DNA of 64,000 nt from Pyramidobacter porci (GCF_009695745.1 NZ_VUNH01000008.1:1-64000); one strand, 5' to 3'; shown: positions 26,025-35,193, numbered from the stretch's first letter. Program-made: numbers and translations. Notes: a model not told the origin generated them from the letters alone.

Positions 26025-26393
26025 ATGAGAAACGAAAAATTTGCGGGCGAGATCCCCGTCACGCCGGCCTTCGAACGGGCCGTCCATAAGATCGTGGCGA
26101 CCATTCCCAGAGGAAAAGTCGCCACCTACGGGCAGATCGCGGAAATGGCGGGCGCGCCCGGCGCCGCCCGCGAAGTGGGGCACGTGATGGCCCGCGTCAG
26201 AGCGGAGCAGGATCTCCCCTGTCACCGAGTCGTCAACAAGACGGGAACGCTGGCGCCCGACTTCGCCTTCGGCGGGCAAGAACGTCAACGGCTCATGCTG
26301 GAAGAGGAAGGCGTCACGTTCCTCGCCGACGGACGCATCGACATGTCGCGGCACCAATGGGGCCGCGGCGAGCAGCTGACGCTGTTTCCGTAA
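26025..26393 (+). CDS. MGMT-family protein, DNA-binding/alkyltransferase domain only
   Basis: A 122-residue protein matching the C-terminal domain of O6-alkylguanine-DNA alkyltransferases. It has VATIPRGKVATYGQIAEMAG, the helix-turn-helix with arginine finger region GHVMARV, and the active-site motif PCHRV with Cys66. The N-terminal ribonuclease-like domain of Ogt/AdaB is absent. Because the cysteine is kept (not Trp as in many alkyltransferase-like proteins), direct repair activity is possible, but a damage-recognition role cannot be excluded. ATG at 26025 after a weak GGAGGCGGGCCG site. The next gene, DNA polymerase IV, fits a DNA-damage theme. Confidence 0.85.
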   Translation: MRNEKFAGEIPVTPAFERAVHKIVATIPRGKVATYGQIAEMAGAPGAAREVGHVMARVRAEQDLPCHRVVNKTGTLAPDFAFGGQERQRLMLEEEGVTFLADGRIDMSRHQWGRGEQLTLFP

Positions 26394-26524
26394 AGGACCG
26401 ACGGGAAGCCGTCTTGGCGAAGGGAAACGGCGCGCCCATCGCCCGGAAGCGGCCAGTCCGCTTCCGGGGAAAAAGACCGTCAGGCGTTGCGTACTGACAG
26501 CGCACGGGGAAAAGGAGGGGGACC

Positions 26525-27790
26525 ATGACGCAATCGGCCGTAAAGACGCCTATACAGAGGACCGTCATCCACGTCGACATGGACGCGTTCTACGCCGCAG
26601 TCGAGATCCGCGACAACCCGGCCCTGAAAGGCCGGCCGCTGATCATCGGCGCGCTGCCCGACGAACGCGGCGTCGTCGCCACGTGCAGCTACGAAGCGCG
26701 CAAGTTCGGCGTGCGTTCGGCCATGAACATCAAGGAAGCGTACCGGCGCTGCCCGCGGGGGATCTTCATGCACCCCAACCGGGAAAAGTACCGCCGGGCC
26801 TCGGCCCGGCTGCACGCCATCTGGAGCGCTTACGCCGACGCCACCGAATACGTGGCGCTCGACGAGGGCTACCTCGATGTCAGCCGTTCCGCGCGCCGGT
26901 TCGGCGGCGCCCGGCGCGTCGCCCGCCTCATCAAGGAGCGCACGAGAATCGAAACCGGCCTGACCTGCTCCGTCGGCGTCGGCTACTCGAAAACGTCGGC
27001 CAAGCTCGCCAGCGAAGAGAAGAAACCCGATGGCTATTTCGAGATTCTCACGCCGCGGGACTTCATCGGCCTCATCGTCGACCGCGACATCACCGTGCTC
27101 TACGGCGTCGGCGCCAGAACCGCGGAGAAACTTTACCACGCCGGCATCTACACCGTGCGCGACGTTCAGAACAACCGCGACCGCCTTCCCGCCCTGCTTG
27201 GCGGCAAAACCGGCCGCCACCTCGCCGAACTTTCCTTCGGCGTCGACGACCGCCCCGTCACGCCCTCCGACGCCGCCGACGCCAAGTCCGTCAGCCGCGA
27301 AGTCACGTTCCAGAAAGACACCTCCCATTTCGGCTACCTGCGCGACGTGCTCCTGCTGCTGTCGCTCGACCTGGGCGGCAAACTGCGCGCTCTCGGACTC
27401 AACGGCCGCACCGTCACGCTCAAGGCGACCTACTGGAACATGAAAACCGTCACCCGCTCCCGCAGCGGCGAGAGCGTCGATCAGCCCTACGAGATCTACC
27501 AGACGGGCTGCGCCCTGCTCGCCGGGATCGAGAAAAACCCCGTGCGCCTGATCGGCGTCGGCCTCCAGAACCTGAGCGAAAGCTCCGTGCGCCAGCTCAC
27601 CTTTGCTACTCTCGGCGGGGAACGCGAACGCCTGAACGCCGAACGCCTCCGCGCCCGCCTGCTCGACCTGCAGCGCCGCTACCGCGTGGACCTGCGCCCG
27701 GCGCTGCGGGACCGGACCGGAGAACTTCTGTACCAACTCATCGACCTGATGCAGACCCGCGCCCTCCCGACGACGCCCAACGGGGCATAA
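26525..27790 (+). CDS. dinB: DNA polymerase IV (Y-family translesion polymerase)
   Basis: A 421-residue Y-family polymerase. HVDMDAFYAAVE (catalytic Asp/Tyr) near residue 16, IIGALPDERGVVATCSYEARKFGVRSAM in the fingers, and VALDEGYLDVS with the second acidic pair near residue 110. Then SVGVGYSKTSAKLASEEKKPDG, a helix-hairpin-helix region (LYGVGARTAEKLYHAGI), and the little-finger domain. It bypasses DNA lesions and is error-prone. Length is slightly above the usual 350-400. AAAAGGAGGGGG precedes the ATG. No LexA-type box was recognised. Confidence 0.93.
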   Translation: MTQSAVKTPIQRTVIHVDMDAFYAAVEIRDNPALKGRPLIIGALPDERGVVATCSYEARKFGVRSAMNIKEAYRRCPRGIFMHPNREKYRRASARLHAIWSAYADATEYVALDEGYLDVSRSARRFGGARRVARLIKERTRIETGLTCSVGVGYSKTSAKLASEEKKPDGYFEILTPRDFIGLIVDRDITVLYGVGARTAEKLYHAGIYTVRDVQNNRDRLPALLGGKTGRHLAELSFGVDDRPVTPSDAADAKSVSREVTFQKDTSHFGYLRDVLLLLSLDLGGKLRALGLNGRTVTLKATYWNMKTVTRSRSGESVDQPYEIYQTGCALLAGIEKNPVRLIGVGLQNLSESSVRQLTFATLGGERERLNAERLRARLLDLQRRYRVDLRPALRDRTGELLYQLIDLMQTRALPTTPNGA

Positions 27791-27840
27791 AAAGTTCCGC
27801 GGGACACCGACCCAACGGTGTCCCGCGGAACTTTTTATGC
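27785..27840. terminator. Bidirectional terminator with perfect 25-bp arms
   Basis: Arms 27785-27809 and 27816-27840 are exactly complementary, with loop ACCCAA; the outer part supplies AAAAA/TTTTT. It sits between the convergent dinB and CdaR-like genes and can stop transcription from both sides; its left arm overlaps the dinB stop codon. Confidence 0.92.
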
Positions 27841-27872
27841 CCTGTTTCTTTTCGGCGTTTCGATCGCTCGCT

Positions 27873-29027
27873 TTATAAATGCAGCGCGCCGGCCGCCGTG
27901 TCGGATCTCAGCGTCTTGAGAATGGCGAGGGCGACCTCGAAAATCGCCGCGTTTTTCAGGCTACGCGGATCGAGACGGGTCAGCTGGTGGATACGGCGCA
28001 GCTTGTACTGCACGGTGTTTTTGTGCAGACAAAGCTCTTTCGCAGCGGCCTGAATCGAACCGTTGCAGCGAAAATAGACGGACAGGAAATCCGCGATTTC
28101 GCCGCAGTCGCGTTCGGAGCACCCTCGAAAAAGGCGCGCGACGAAATCCTGGCGCGTTTTGAGGGGCATTTCGCCGGCGATAAATTCAATATCGACGCCG
28201 TTATAGAAGGCGCAACGCTCCCCGTTCTGCACCGCGGCCCGAAGCGCTTTGCCGGCGCGGTCGTAAGCGCCGCGGACGTGTCGGCAGTCGACAGGCTCGG
28301 CGTCGATGCCGATAAAAGAGCGAAAACCGCAGCGTTCCACGTTTTCATAGACGCGGCCGGCCATCTCGCGCAGCCGTTTCTCGCTGACAGGGGATACGAA
28401 ACAGACATAACGGAACGGCAGTTTATAGTAAAAACCTCCCGTTGCCTCCCGCACAACCTGCCGAACCGCCTCCTCAACGCGAGCGAGGCGCTCCTGCTCT
28501 TCCGCCGCGCCGCGTTGTTCCAGCGCGACGACAAAAATCTGAAACGGCTTGCGGATGTCGATGCCGAGCTCGAGTCCGCGCTCGACGAAACGCTCGGCGA
28601 TCTGCTCCTCGGCCGAAAAAAGCCATTCCTCCATGAACTGACTCCACATGGCGGCGCGCAACTGCTTCTGACGCTCGCCCCAGGAATCCAGCAGCAGGAT
28701 CTCGGTCATTTTCTTGATGATCTGGCTGTATTGCTGCACCTCGTTCCCTTTGCCGGTAATGCCGATCACGCCCACCGTCGCGCCTTCGAAGCAGACGGGC
28801 AGGTTGATGCCTTGACGAGCCCCGGGATATTCGCCGTCGCTGGCCACGATGAGTTCGTCAAGCTCCTGACGGAACAGTTCGAGCGCTCCGCCATGGAAGG
28901 TGCCGAGGCGTTCGGGGTCGGTACTGGCGATGATGACGCCGCGGTCATCCATCATGTTGACGTCGTGCCCGATGACGGAGCTCATTTCGGTGACGATGCG
29001 CATGGCGCTGTCGTGAGAGATGTTCAT
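27873..29027 (-). CDS. CdaR/PucR-type transcription regulator (sugar-diacid recognition)
   Basis: A 384-residue regulator. The N-terminal sugar-diacid-recognition domain (ISHDSAMRIVTEMSSVIGHDVNMMDDRGVIIASTDPERLGTFHGGA) runs to about residue 130, followed by a GGDEF-like middle part. The C-terminal PucR-type helix-turn-helix is FRCNGSIQAAAKELCLHKNTVQYKLRRI. CdaR activates glucarate/galactarate/glycerate genes in enterobacteria. The divergent glycerate kinase is the natural target here. The ATG at 29027 is chosen because GAGGAGGA lies 9 bases upstream. Confidence 0.9.
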   Translation of the reverse strand: MNISHDSAMRIVTEMSSVIGHDVNMMDDRGVIIASTDPERLGTFHGGALELFRQELDELIVASDGEYPGARQGINLPVCFEGATVGVIGITGKGNEVQQYSQIIKKMTEILLLDSWGERQKQLRAAMWSQFMEEWLFSAEEQIAERFVERGLELGIDIRKPFQIFVVALEQRGAAEEQERLARVEEAVRQVVREATGGFYYKLPFRYVCFVSPVSEKRLREMAGRVYENVERCGFRSFIGIDAEPVDCRHVRGAYDRAGKALRAAVQNGERCAFYNGVDIEFIAGEMPLKTRQDFVARLFRGCSERDCGEIADFLSVYFRCNGSIQAAAKELCLHKNTVQYKLRRIHQLTRLDPRSLKNAAIFEVALAILKTLRSDTAAGALHL

Positions 29028-29253
29028 CCCAAAAGTCCTCCTCCGTTTGCGATGCGGCAATTCCGCGTCCTTCCCAAACACGCGTCGGGAGCGCAACGGT
29101 GCACACTGAAAACACGCGTGCGCAAGAACGGGATGTTTTCCATAATAGTATTATACATAAAATTTTATTTTACAAGACATGGCAATGGCGTACGGCTTTT
29201 TTTATAATCGTTTTACGGAATTCGAATATCCCGGTTTGAAGGAGAAGATCAGC
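29028..29253. promoter_or_regulatory. Divergent control region for the CdaR-like and glycerate kinase genes
   Basis: Contains a consensus -10 TATAAT on the plus strand at 29204-29209 (weak -35 TGGCAA, 17-base spacing) and the 12-bp palindrome ATAAAATTTTAT at 29157-29168, a possible binding site for the regulator. Confidence 0.4.
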
Positions 29254-30414
29254 GTGAAGATTGTGGTGGCGCCGGATTCATTCAAGGGATGCTGCACGGC
29301 TGTGGAGGCGTCGCGTGCGATTGCGCAAGGGATCGCAGCCGTTTTTCCGCAAGCCGGGATCGTGCGTCTGCCCGCGGCCGACGGCGGCGAGGGCACGGCA
29401 GAGGCGCTGCTGTCGGCGCTGGGCGGCGTGAAGAAAACGGCGAACGTCACAGGCCCTTTGGGCGATCCGGTCGCAGCCGCGTTTGCGATATTGCCCGACG
29501 GGACGGCCGTCATCGAGACGGCATCGGCTTCGGGGCTGCCGCTGGTACCGCGCGAAAAGCTGAATCCGCTGCTCGCCACAAGCCGCGGCACGGGAGAACT
29601 GATACGAGCGGCGCTGGACGAGGGCTGCCGGAAGTTTCTGATCGGGCTCGGCGGCTCGGCGACGAACGACGCAGGCATGGGGATGGCGCAAGCCCTGGGC
29701 GTTTCGTTTTCCGACGCCGCGGGGCGCGAGCTTGGCCCCGGCGGCGCCGGGCTGGAACGTCTGGCACGCATCGACGCGTCGCGCCTGGACGCGCGGCTGT
29801 CGCAAAGCCGCTTCACGGCGCTCTGCGACGTGAGAAACACGCTCTGCGGACCGGACGGCGCGTCGGCGGTCTACGGGCCGCAAAAGGGCGCGACGCCCGA
29901 GACGATCGCGCGGCTTGACGCGGCGCTGTATCGTTTCGCGCAGATCGCGCGGCGCGACCTGGGGCGCGACATATTGGACGTTCCCGGCTGCGGCGCGGCC
30001 GGCGGATTGGGAGCGGCGCTGCCCCTGTTCTGCGGCGCACAGATCCAGTCGGGCATCGACACCGTGCTCGACCTGATCCGATTCGACGCGCACATGAGCG
30101 GCTGCGATCTGGTCATCACCGGCGAAGGCAGCATCGATGGGCAGTCAGCGTACGGCAAAGTGCCCGCCGGCGTGGCCCGAAGAGCCAAACGTCACGGGGG
30201 AATCCCCGTGGCGGCCGTCGTCGGCGCCATGAAACCGGGCGCGGAGAAAGTGTACAAATACGGCATCGACGTGATCATGCCGACGGCGACAGGCCCGATG
30301 ACGCTCGGCGAGTCGATCGCCCGCGCGCCTGAACTGCTGTCCGGCGCGGCGGAACGGCTGATGCGCATCGTCAGAATGACCTTAAAACACGTCCACCTAA
30401 GCACAGAACAATGA
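29254..30414 (+). CDS. Glycerate kinase (GarK/GlxK family)
   Basis: A 386-residue cytoplasmic kinase that phosphorylates D-glycerate (2-phosphoglycerate in the GarK/GlxK family). Seen: N-terminal KIVVAPDSFKGCCTAVEAS, LPAADGGEGTAEAL, LIGLGGSATNDAGMGMAQALG, and DLVITGEGSIDGQSAYGKVPAGVA. The GTG at 29254 is the likely start: it aligns with the conserved N-terminus and has AAGGAG 9 bases upstream; in-frame codons further up (to 29179) are unsupported. Divergent from CdaR. Its stop lies 10 bases before the permease start, but base composition changes sharply there. Confidence 0.92.
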   Translation: MKIVVAPDSFKGCCTAVEASRAIAQGIAAVFPQAGIVRLPAADGGEGTAEALLSALGGVKKTANVTGPLGDPVAAAFAILPDGTAVIETASASGLPLVPREKLNPLLATSRGTGELIRAALDEGCRKFLIGLGGSATNDAGMGMAQALGVSFSDAAGRELGPGGAGLERLARIDASRLDARLSQSRFTALCDVRNTLCGPDGASAVYGPQKGATPETIARLDAALYRFAQIARRDLGRDILDVPGCGAAGGLGAALPLFCGAQIQSGIDTVLDLIRFDAHMSGCDLVITGEGSIDGQSAYGKVPAGVARRAKRHGGIPVAAVVGAMKPGAEKVYKYGIDVIMPTATGPMTLGESIARAPELLSGAAERLMRIVRMTLKHVHLSTEQ

Positions 30415-30424
30415 GGTGACATCA

Positions 30425-31660
30425 GTGAACTTTTTAAGAAAAATCCACATGCCAGTTGCCTTCTATCTGCTCTTGGTCAGCGTTGTACTTTCGCTGGCAA
30501 CAGGATACGGAGTGCCGTATCGGCAGTTAATTGAAGGTGAGTTTGGTTATTTGAATATTGTCGTGGTCATCCTGACAGGTGTAATGTTCCTCCGCGTTTA
30601 TGAGGCTAGTGGCGCAATTGACCTGTTGATGCAGCGCTTGGCCCGTATGATGGATCGCTATCCGTTGTTTTTCCTGTTTACCGTTATGGCGCTGCTTTAT
30701 ATACCTGGCATGTTTACCGGCTTAGGAGTTCCAGCCGTGTTGATCATTGGCGGGCTGGCCTATCCATTGCTGATAGAAATGGGCTTCGTTCCTGAAAAAG
30801 CAGTGGCTTTTATATCTCTCGGCGCCATGCTGGGCAGCGTTACCGGGCCGCTCAATATTCCTGTTATGATCATTGCCTGTGCGATTAACATGCCTTATGA
30901 AGGGTTTGGGCTCGTTCTGCCAGCAGTTACAATTCCACTGGGAATCACGACCGTTTTGTGTATGGGGACTAAGACAGCACGCCGTTTTAAAACATCTGAG
31001 AATCATGAATTGACGAACAAACCGCTCTTTAGTACTCTGAAACCTGTTGTATACCTCCCCATCATTGTACTCCTTCTGCTGATTGGCCTGCCCCGCGCAT
31101 TCCCCAGACAGGTTCCCGACCTTGGCACGCCGTTGGCGTTCACAACAGCCATGTTATGTGTGTTACTGACAGGACATGTCAAAGGTATGGGAGCGGTGCT
31201 GCTCAGATCGATCGACAGTCCCGTGCTCGACACAGCGGCACTGCTCCTTAGCGTCGGCGTTCTGGTGCAGATTGCAACGTTGACCGGCATCAAGGGTGAC
31301 ATCATCACCGCTTGTATGAGCCTGCCGCCAGTTGGTATTTATCTGGTTCTGCTGGTTGCGCTGCCGTTGTTGGGCGGTGCGGTTTCCATGCTGGGCGGAG
31401 CGGCGCTGTTTGGACTGCCGTTGGTCCTGGCTCTGCTGGAACATAACACGATCGTGGTTACGGCCGGCTGCTCGGTGCTGTGTGCTTTGAGCCAGCTTAT
31501 TCCGCCCACAGCCATCGTGAGCAAGGTCGCCGGTGAAGCGCTGGGGGTCAATGATTACGGCAAAATTTTGCGTTCCATGATGCCGTATATCATCATGATC
31601 GCTCTGTTCTCGCTGCTTTTCGTGATTTTTTCCAACATGATTGCTCGTGTATTCGTATAG
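30425..31660 (+). CDS. Polytopic permease (ion-transporter superfamily, DctM-like), substrate unknown
   Basis: A 411-residue membrane protein with about eleven helices. PGMFTGLGVPAVLIIGGLAYPLL and GAMLGSVTGPLNIPVMIIACAINMPYEGFG look like the two-fold repeated re-entrant segments of TRAP-M/DctM-like carriers, but no binding-protein gene is adjacent. The GTG at 30425 follows GAGGTGAC; a GTG at 30416 is an alternative. It could take up glycerate (after the kinase) or, more likely given the composition shift, belong with the hydrolase genes downstream. The function is inferred only. Confidence 0.6.
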   Translation: MNFLRKIHMPVAFYLLLVSVVLSLATGYGVPYRQLIEGEFGYLNIVVVILTGVMFLRVYEASGAIDLLMQRLARMMDRYPLFFLFTVMALLYIPGMFTGLGVPAVLIIGGLAYPLLIEMGFVPEKAVAFISLGAMLGSVTGPLNIPVMIIACAINMPYEGFGLVLPAVTIPLGITTVLCMGTKTARRFKTSENHELTNKPLFSTLKPVVYLPIIVLLLLIGLPRAFPRQVPDLGTPLAFTTAMLCVLLTGHVKGMGAVLLRSIDSPVLDTAALLLSVGVLVQIATLTGIKGDIITACMSLPPVGIYLVLLVALPLLGGAVSMLGGAALFGLPLVLALLEHNTIVVTAGCSVLCALSQLIPPTAIVSKVAGEALGVNDYGKILRSMMPYIIMIALFSLLFVIFSNMIARVFV

Positions 31661-31674
31661 GTGGTGGCTTGAAA

Positions 31675-31836
31675 ATGGGCATCTACAATGGAATCACATG
31701 GTGCTACCGTCTCATTTTCATCCTGATAACTGTGCTGTTCGCCGTTAATATCTTCAGGCATAATTCGATGACGAAAAAAATTCTCGGCGTCATCGTTCTA
31801 TTGCCGTTGCTGCTGCGGCTGTTCAACATCAAGTAG
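31675..31836 (+). CDS. Small two-helix membrane protein (53 aa)
   Basis: An ORF of 53 codons from ATG 31675 to TAG 31834-31836, preceded by GGTGG. Sequence features: MGIYNGITWCYR, hydrophobic helix LIFILITVLFAVNIF, a basic turn RHNSMTKK, second helix ILGVIVLLPLLLRLF, tail NIK. Its stop adjoins the next gene. Placement between a permease and a membrane-anchored hydrolase, in tight spacing, suggests it is translated, perhaps as an accessory subunit of the permease, by analogy with DctQ. No family recognised. Confidence 0.6.
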   Translation: MGIYNGITWCYRLIFILITVLFAVNIFRHNSMTKKILGVIVLLPLLLRLFNIK

Positions 31837-31848
31837 GTGGCGGAGACC

Positions 31849-33000
31849 ATGGATAAAAGAGTCTTTTCCTCCGACAATCTGGTTAAATCGCTCTGCGCAT
31901 TTGCCATTCTTGGCGGACTGTTCGTCGCCAGTCGGAAGATTTTCATTGAATCGAGACAACAGTTCCCTATTTATCCTAGCGCCGCTCTGACTCGTATCGC
32001 CCGTCTCAGCGAATATTTCGACGGCGTCCGAGGAACAACAGCCGACGGTGAGGTTTATGTGTTCGACAGCGGCATGCCCGGTGCTTCCATACTCATTCTC
32101 GGCGGGACACATAACGATGAGCCTTCAGGTCACGTCGCCGCGATTGCGATGATTGAAAATCTTCACGTAAAAAAAGGACGCATTTTTATCGTACCACGTG
32201 CCAATCCCAGCGGTCTGACACATACAACGCCACTGGAAGGCTTCTTCGACCGCTATTACGTTGATACACCGAACGGCAAACGCTGGTTCAAGTTTGGTTC
32301 GCGCTACACCAATCCCATCTACCAGTGGCCAGATCCCGATATTTTTGTGCATCACCAATCGTTGCAGAGCATGGCTGGCGAAGAATCGCGCAATCTAAAC
32401 CGTTGCTGGCCCGGCCGCCCTGACGGTACCTATACGGAAAAGCTCGCATACGCTTATATGGAACTGATGCGCAAGGAAAAAATTGATCTTGCCGCCGACT
32501 TTCACGAAGCACCGCTGGAATATTTCTTAATCAACGCTATCTGCTATCCCGAGAAGAGCAGCAAAGTGGCGTTGGGAGCCGAATTCAACCTCTCCATGGA
32601 AGACCTGCAGTACACCATGGAAGCTTCTCCAGGCAACCTTCATGGATTCTTTCATCGCGAAGTTGGCGATTACTCCTCCACGACCATGCCGTTCTTAATG
32701 GAAACGCCTAATCCGTCACAGGGACGTTTTCATGGCAAAATGACAAACGACTTGATCGTAACCGGTCAGGATACAAATTATATCAAAGCCGGTAAATTGG
32801 GACGTCTGTTCGTTGATATGGATGAAAATGGCTGGCCGTTGTCGTTGCGCGTCGCGCGTCAGATCAAGAGCGCTGAAGAAATTATCAATTCCTTTAATGA
32901 GCTTTATCCAGATCGCGCCATTGAAGCAGAGGGCATTCCACCGTACAGGGAAATTGTGGAAAAAGGCGTGGGAGCCTTTCTTCACGCGCCAGAGAAATAA
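31849..33000 (+). CDS. Membrane-anchored AstE/AspA-like zinc carboxypeptidase/deacylase (M14 clan)
   Basis: A 383-residue protein. One N-terminal helix (LCAFAILGGLFVASR, residues 15-29) probably anchors it with the catalytic part in the periplasm. Zinc ligands: GGTHNDEPSG (His88, Glu91) and a later histidine in ADFHEA (His219). RNLNRCWPGRPDG near 181-193 matches the substrate-binding DLNR.FPG element of succinylglutamate desuccinylase/aspartoacylase. It should cleave an amide or peptide bond next to a free carboxylate. The ATG at 31849 is preferred to GTG 31837. Composition is lower in GC than the glycerate kinase upstream. Confidence 0.75.
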   Translation: MDKRVFSSDNLVKSLCAFAILGGLFVASRKIFIESRQQFPIYPSAALTRIARLSEYFDGVRGTTADGEVYVFDSGMPGASILILGGTHNDEPSGHVAAIAMIENLHVKKGRIFIVPRANPSGLTHTTPLEGFFDRYYVDTPNGKRWFKFGSRYTNPIYQWPDPDIFVHHQSLQSMAGEESRNLNRCWPGRPDGTYTEKLAYAYMELMRKEKIDLAADFHEAPLEYFLINAICYPEKSSKVALGAEFNLSMEDLQYTMEASPGNLHGFFHREVGDYSSTTMPFLMETPNPSQGRFHGKMTNDLIVTGQDTNYIKAGKLGRLFVDMDENGWPLSLRVARQIKSAEEIINSFNELYPDRAIEAEGIPPYREIVEKGVGAFLHAPEK

Positions 33001-33026
33001 AACGATATTGTTAAGGAGGAATCATT

Positions 33027-33581
33027 ATGAAAACGCTGAAAGCTGCCATTTTTGCTCTTCTGACCATAATGCTCGTGACAGGCTCCGCTCTTGCCCAGAA
33101 TACCTTTGAGGCGCCTGTGCTCATCACGTCAGCCGGTCAAAGCATCGAAGCGGCTACCGTAAATTTTCACTTTGAAAAAGCCAACATCAAGGCCGTTTTA
33201 GAAAACCTAGCTAAGCCCGCCAAGCTCGAAGGCATTAAAACTCTCGTCGTCGTTCCCGGACACAGCCTGAAAGGGCTCGGCAGCGCTGGTATCGACGAAG
33301 CATCCGAGCTGACTCGCGTCAACGATCTGGTCGAAGCCGCCCACACCGCCGGCATTCCCATCATTTGCATCCATATTGGGGGCAAAGCCCGACGTGGGAC
33401 CACCTCGCAACCTTTTATCGAAGCGAGCATGAAATACGCGGCTACCTGCATCGTTTATGATGCTGGCAATGAAGATGGTTACTTCACTGACACCTGTGCA
33501 AAGAACAACATTCCGTTGATCACTATGCCCAAGGCCGCCTTCCTCGCCAAGAACCTAAAAAACCTGTTCCCCAATCAGTAA
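33027..33581 (+). CDS. Small secreted protein of unknown function (possibly DUF6305)
   Basis: A 184-residue protein with a clear signal peptide (MKTLKAAIFALLTIMLVTGSALA, cleavage near residue 23). The mature part starts NTFEAPVLITSAGQS and contains an alpha/beta pattern with VVVPGHSLKGLGSAGI and IPIICIHIGGKARRG. I recall APVLITSAGQS-type proteins under DUF6305, but this is not verified. It sits between two predicted extracytoplasmic hydrolases, so it may bind or present a shared substrate. The 18-base leader TAAGGAGGAATCATTATG is identical to the one in front of the TRAP-P gene at 6172. Confidence 0.65.
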   Translation: MKTLKAAIFALLTIMLVTGSALAQNTFEAPVLITSAGQSIEAATVNFHFEKANIKAVLENLAKPAKLEGIKTLVVVPGHSLKGLGSAGIDEASELTRVNDLVEAAHTAGIPIICIHIGGKARRGTTSQPFIEASMKYAATCIVYDAGNEDGYFTDTCAKNNIPLITMPKAAFLAKNLKNLFPNQ

Positions 33582-33687
33582 ACTTGCAGGAACTATGTGT
33601 GCAGTACGGGCACCGCTGCAACACGCACCCGGCGCCCTCAGGTAAAAAACTTTAAACGCTGTTCGATTCATGAAAGGAGAATGTTCT

Positions 33688-35154
33688 ATGCGTAAGGGGC
33701 TCAGAAAGTTCAGCGTCGCTATGGTTATTGTTTCTCTGGTTGCTAATATGGCCGCAGCATGTGACATGGTTGTCGTCACCCCCAAAGGAAGCGCTGACGG
33801 CAACATGATGTGGGCCAAAAATAGCAATCGTAACAACGAAGAGTGCATGACCTTCAAGTTCCATCAAGGCGGCAAGCACGCCGCCGGCGAGACCGTCAAG
33901 GTCAGCCACTGCGAAATTCCCCAAGCTCCTGTTACTTACTCCGTGATCGGCGCTGAACCCTATTGGGGCTGGGGCGGCGAGATCGAAATGAATGAAAAAG
34001 GCGTCTGTTGCGGTAATGAACTAATCCTTACCAAAGACCCTGTTCATCATGAAGAAGAGGGCATGAACGGCCATGACCTGAACCGTCTTGCCGTTGAACG
34101 CGGCGCCACCGCTTATGAAGCTATGCATGTCATCATTGACATGATCGAAAAGTACGGTCAGGGAGGCAATGCCAACCCTCCCAGCGCTTCCGACCTGTAC
34201 GTATACTGGAATTCCTTCCTGATTGTTGATCCTCATGAGGCCTGGGTGCTCGAGACCTCAGACCGCCGCTGGATCGCCCGCAAGATCGACCCTAATGAAG
34301 GCGTTTTTGCCCTCACCAATATGTGCTCTATCGGCGCCGTTTACGATGAGTGTAGCGAAGATCTGATTCAGCATGCCATCGACAAAGGCTGGTATGCCCC
34401 GGGAGACGAATTCAACTTCTTCAAAGTTTACAGCCAAATCACTCCTCGCCCCAACTTCGAAACTAAAGGGCGCCGTGCTTATGACATGCTTGCAAAGAAA
34501 ATGGGCAAGATCGTCCCCTCAGACATTATGGAAGTTATGAGAGACAACAAACTAGCCGGTTCATTCCTTGAGTCTCGCTTTGGTATGGCTAAAGTCACCC
34601 GAGCCCTCAGCGAGCACATGATCGGCAACAGCATTGCCGGCAGTGCCGTCGTTCAGATGCGCACGAATCCCGAGATTCCTGAAGCAATGCGCACTCTGAT
34701 CTGGGCCGCCATGGCTTCGCCGGACTGCTCCGGTTATCGTCCTTTCTACTTCTGCGCCAAGGTTCCTGAAGAGCTTTCTATTGGCGAAAACACCTACGAC
34801 ATCAAGTCGCCCTGGTGGTGCTTCGACATGCTCGACCGCATGGCACGTGTCAACGAAGACTGCTACTTCGACGTGCTCAAGGCTGTCTGGACACCTTATG
34901 AAAACCGCATGTTCAATGAGAACAAGATGATGGAAAAGCAGGCTGTCAAATTGTTCAACGCCGGTAAAGACGAAGAAGCCCAAAAACTTATCAGCGACTT
35001 CGTCCAAGCTTATTGTGACAATAGCTGGGACATCGCCAAGGGACTTCAAGGCGTGTTTAAAGAACTCAACAAGGTTGTTCCTGGCCCCAAGGTGAATCTA
35101 ATTGATCCTGAAGGCGTCAGCAACAAAAACGCCAAGGTCGTGCTGTTCCAGTAG
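33688..35154 (+). CDS. Secreted C69-family peptidase (N-terminal-nucleophile dipeptidase type)
   Basis: A 488-residue protein with a signal peptide ending AAA before Cys25. Removal of the leader would expose Cys25 as the N-terminal nucleophile (CDMVVVTPKGSADGNMMWAKNSNR), the arrangement of C69/acid-ceramidase-type hydrolases. WGWGGEIEMNEKGVCCGNE and FLIVDPHEAWVLETSDRRWIARKI are further family blocks. C69 enzymes such as PepD/PipD cleave dipeptides. The ATG at 33688 is preferred because AAAGGAGA is 8 bases upstream and the upstream ATG (33670) lacks a site. With the AstE-like protein it would digest short peptides outside the cytoplasm. Confidence 0.88.
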   Translation: MRKGLRKFSVAMVIVSLVANMAAACDMVVVTPKGSADGNMMWAKNSNRNNEECMTFKFHQGGKHAAGETVKVSHCEIPQAPVTYSVIGAEPYWGWGGEIEMNEKGVCCGNELILTKDPVHHEEEGMNGHDLNRLAVERGATAYEAMHVIIDMIEKYGQGGNANPPSASDLYVYWNSFLIVDPHEAWVLETSDRRWIARKIDPNEGVFALTNMCSIGAVYDECSEDLIQHAIDKGWYAPGDEFNFFKVYSQITPRPNFETKGRRAYDMLAKKMGKIVPSDIMEVMRDNKLAGSFLESRFGMAKVTRALSEHMIGNSIAGSAVVQMRTNPEIPEAMRTLIWAAMASPDCSGYRPFYFCAKVPEELSIGENTYDIKSPWWCFDMLDRMARVNEDCYFDVLKAVWTPYENRMFNENKMMEKQAVKLFNAGKDEEAQKLISDFVQAYCDNSWDIAKGLQGVFKELNKVVPGPKVNLIDPEGVSNKNAKVVLFQ

Positions 35155-35193
35155 CATCCACATGTTACACTGATTCTCGAAGGTCCAGAAAAG

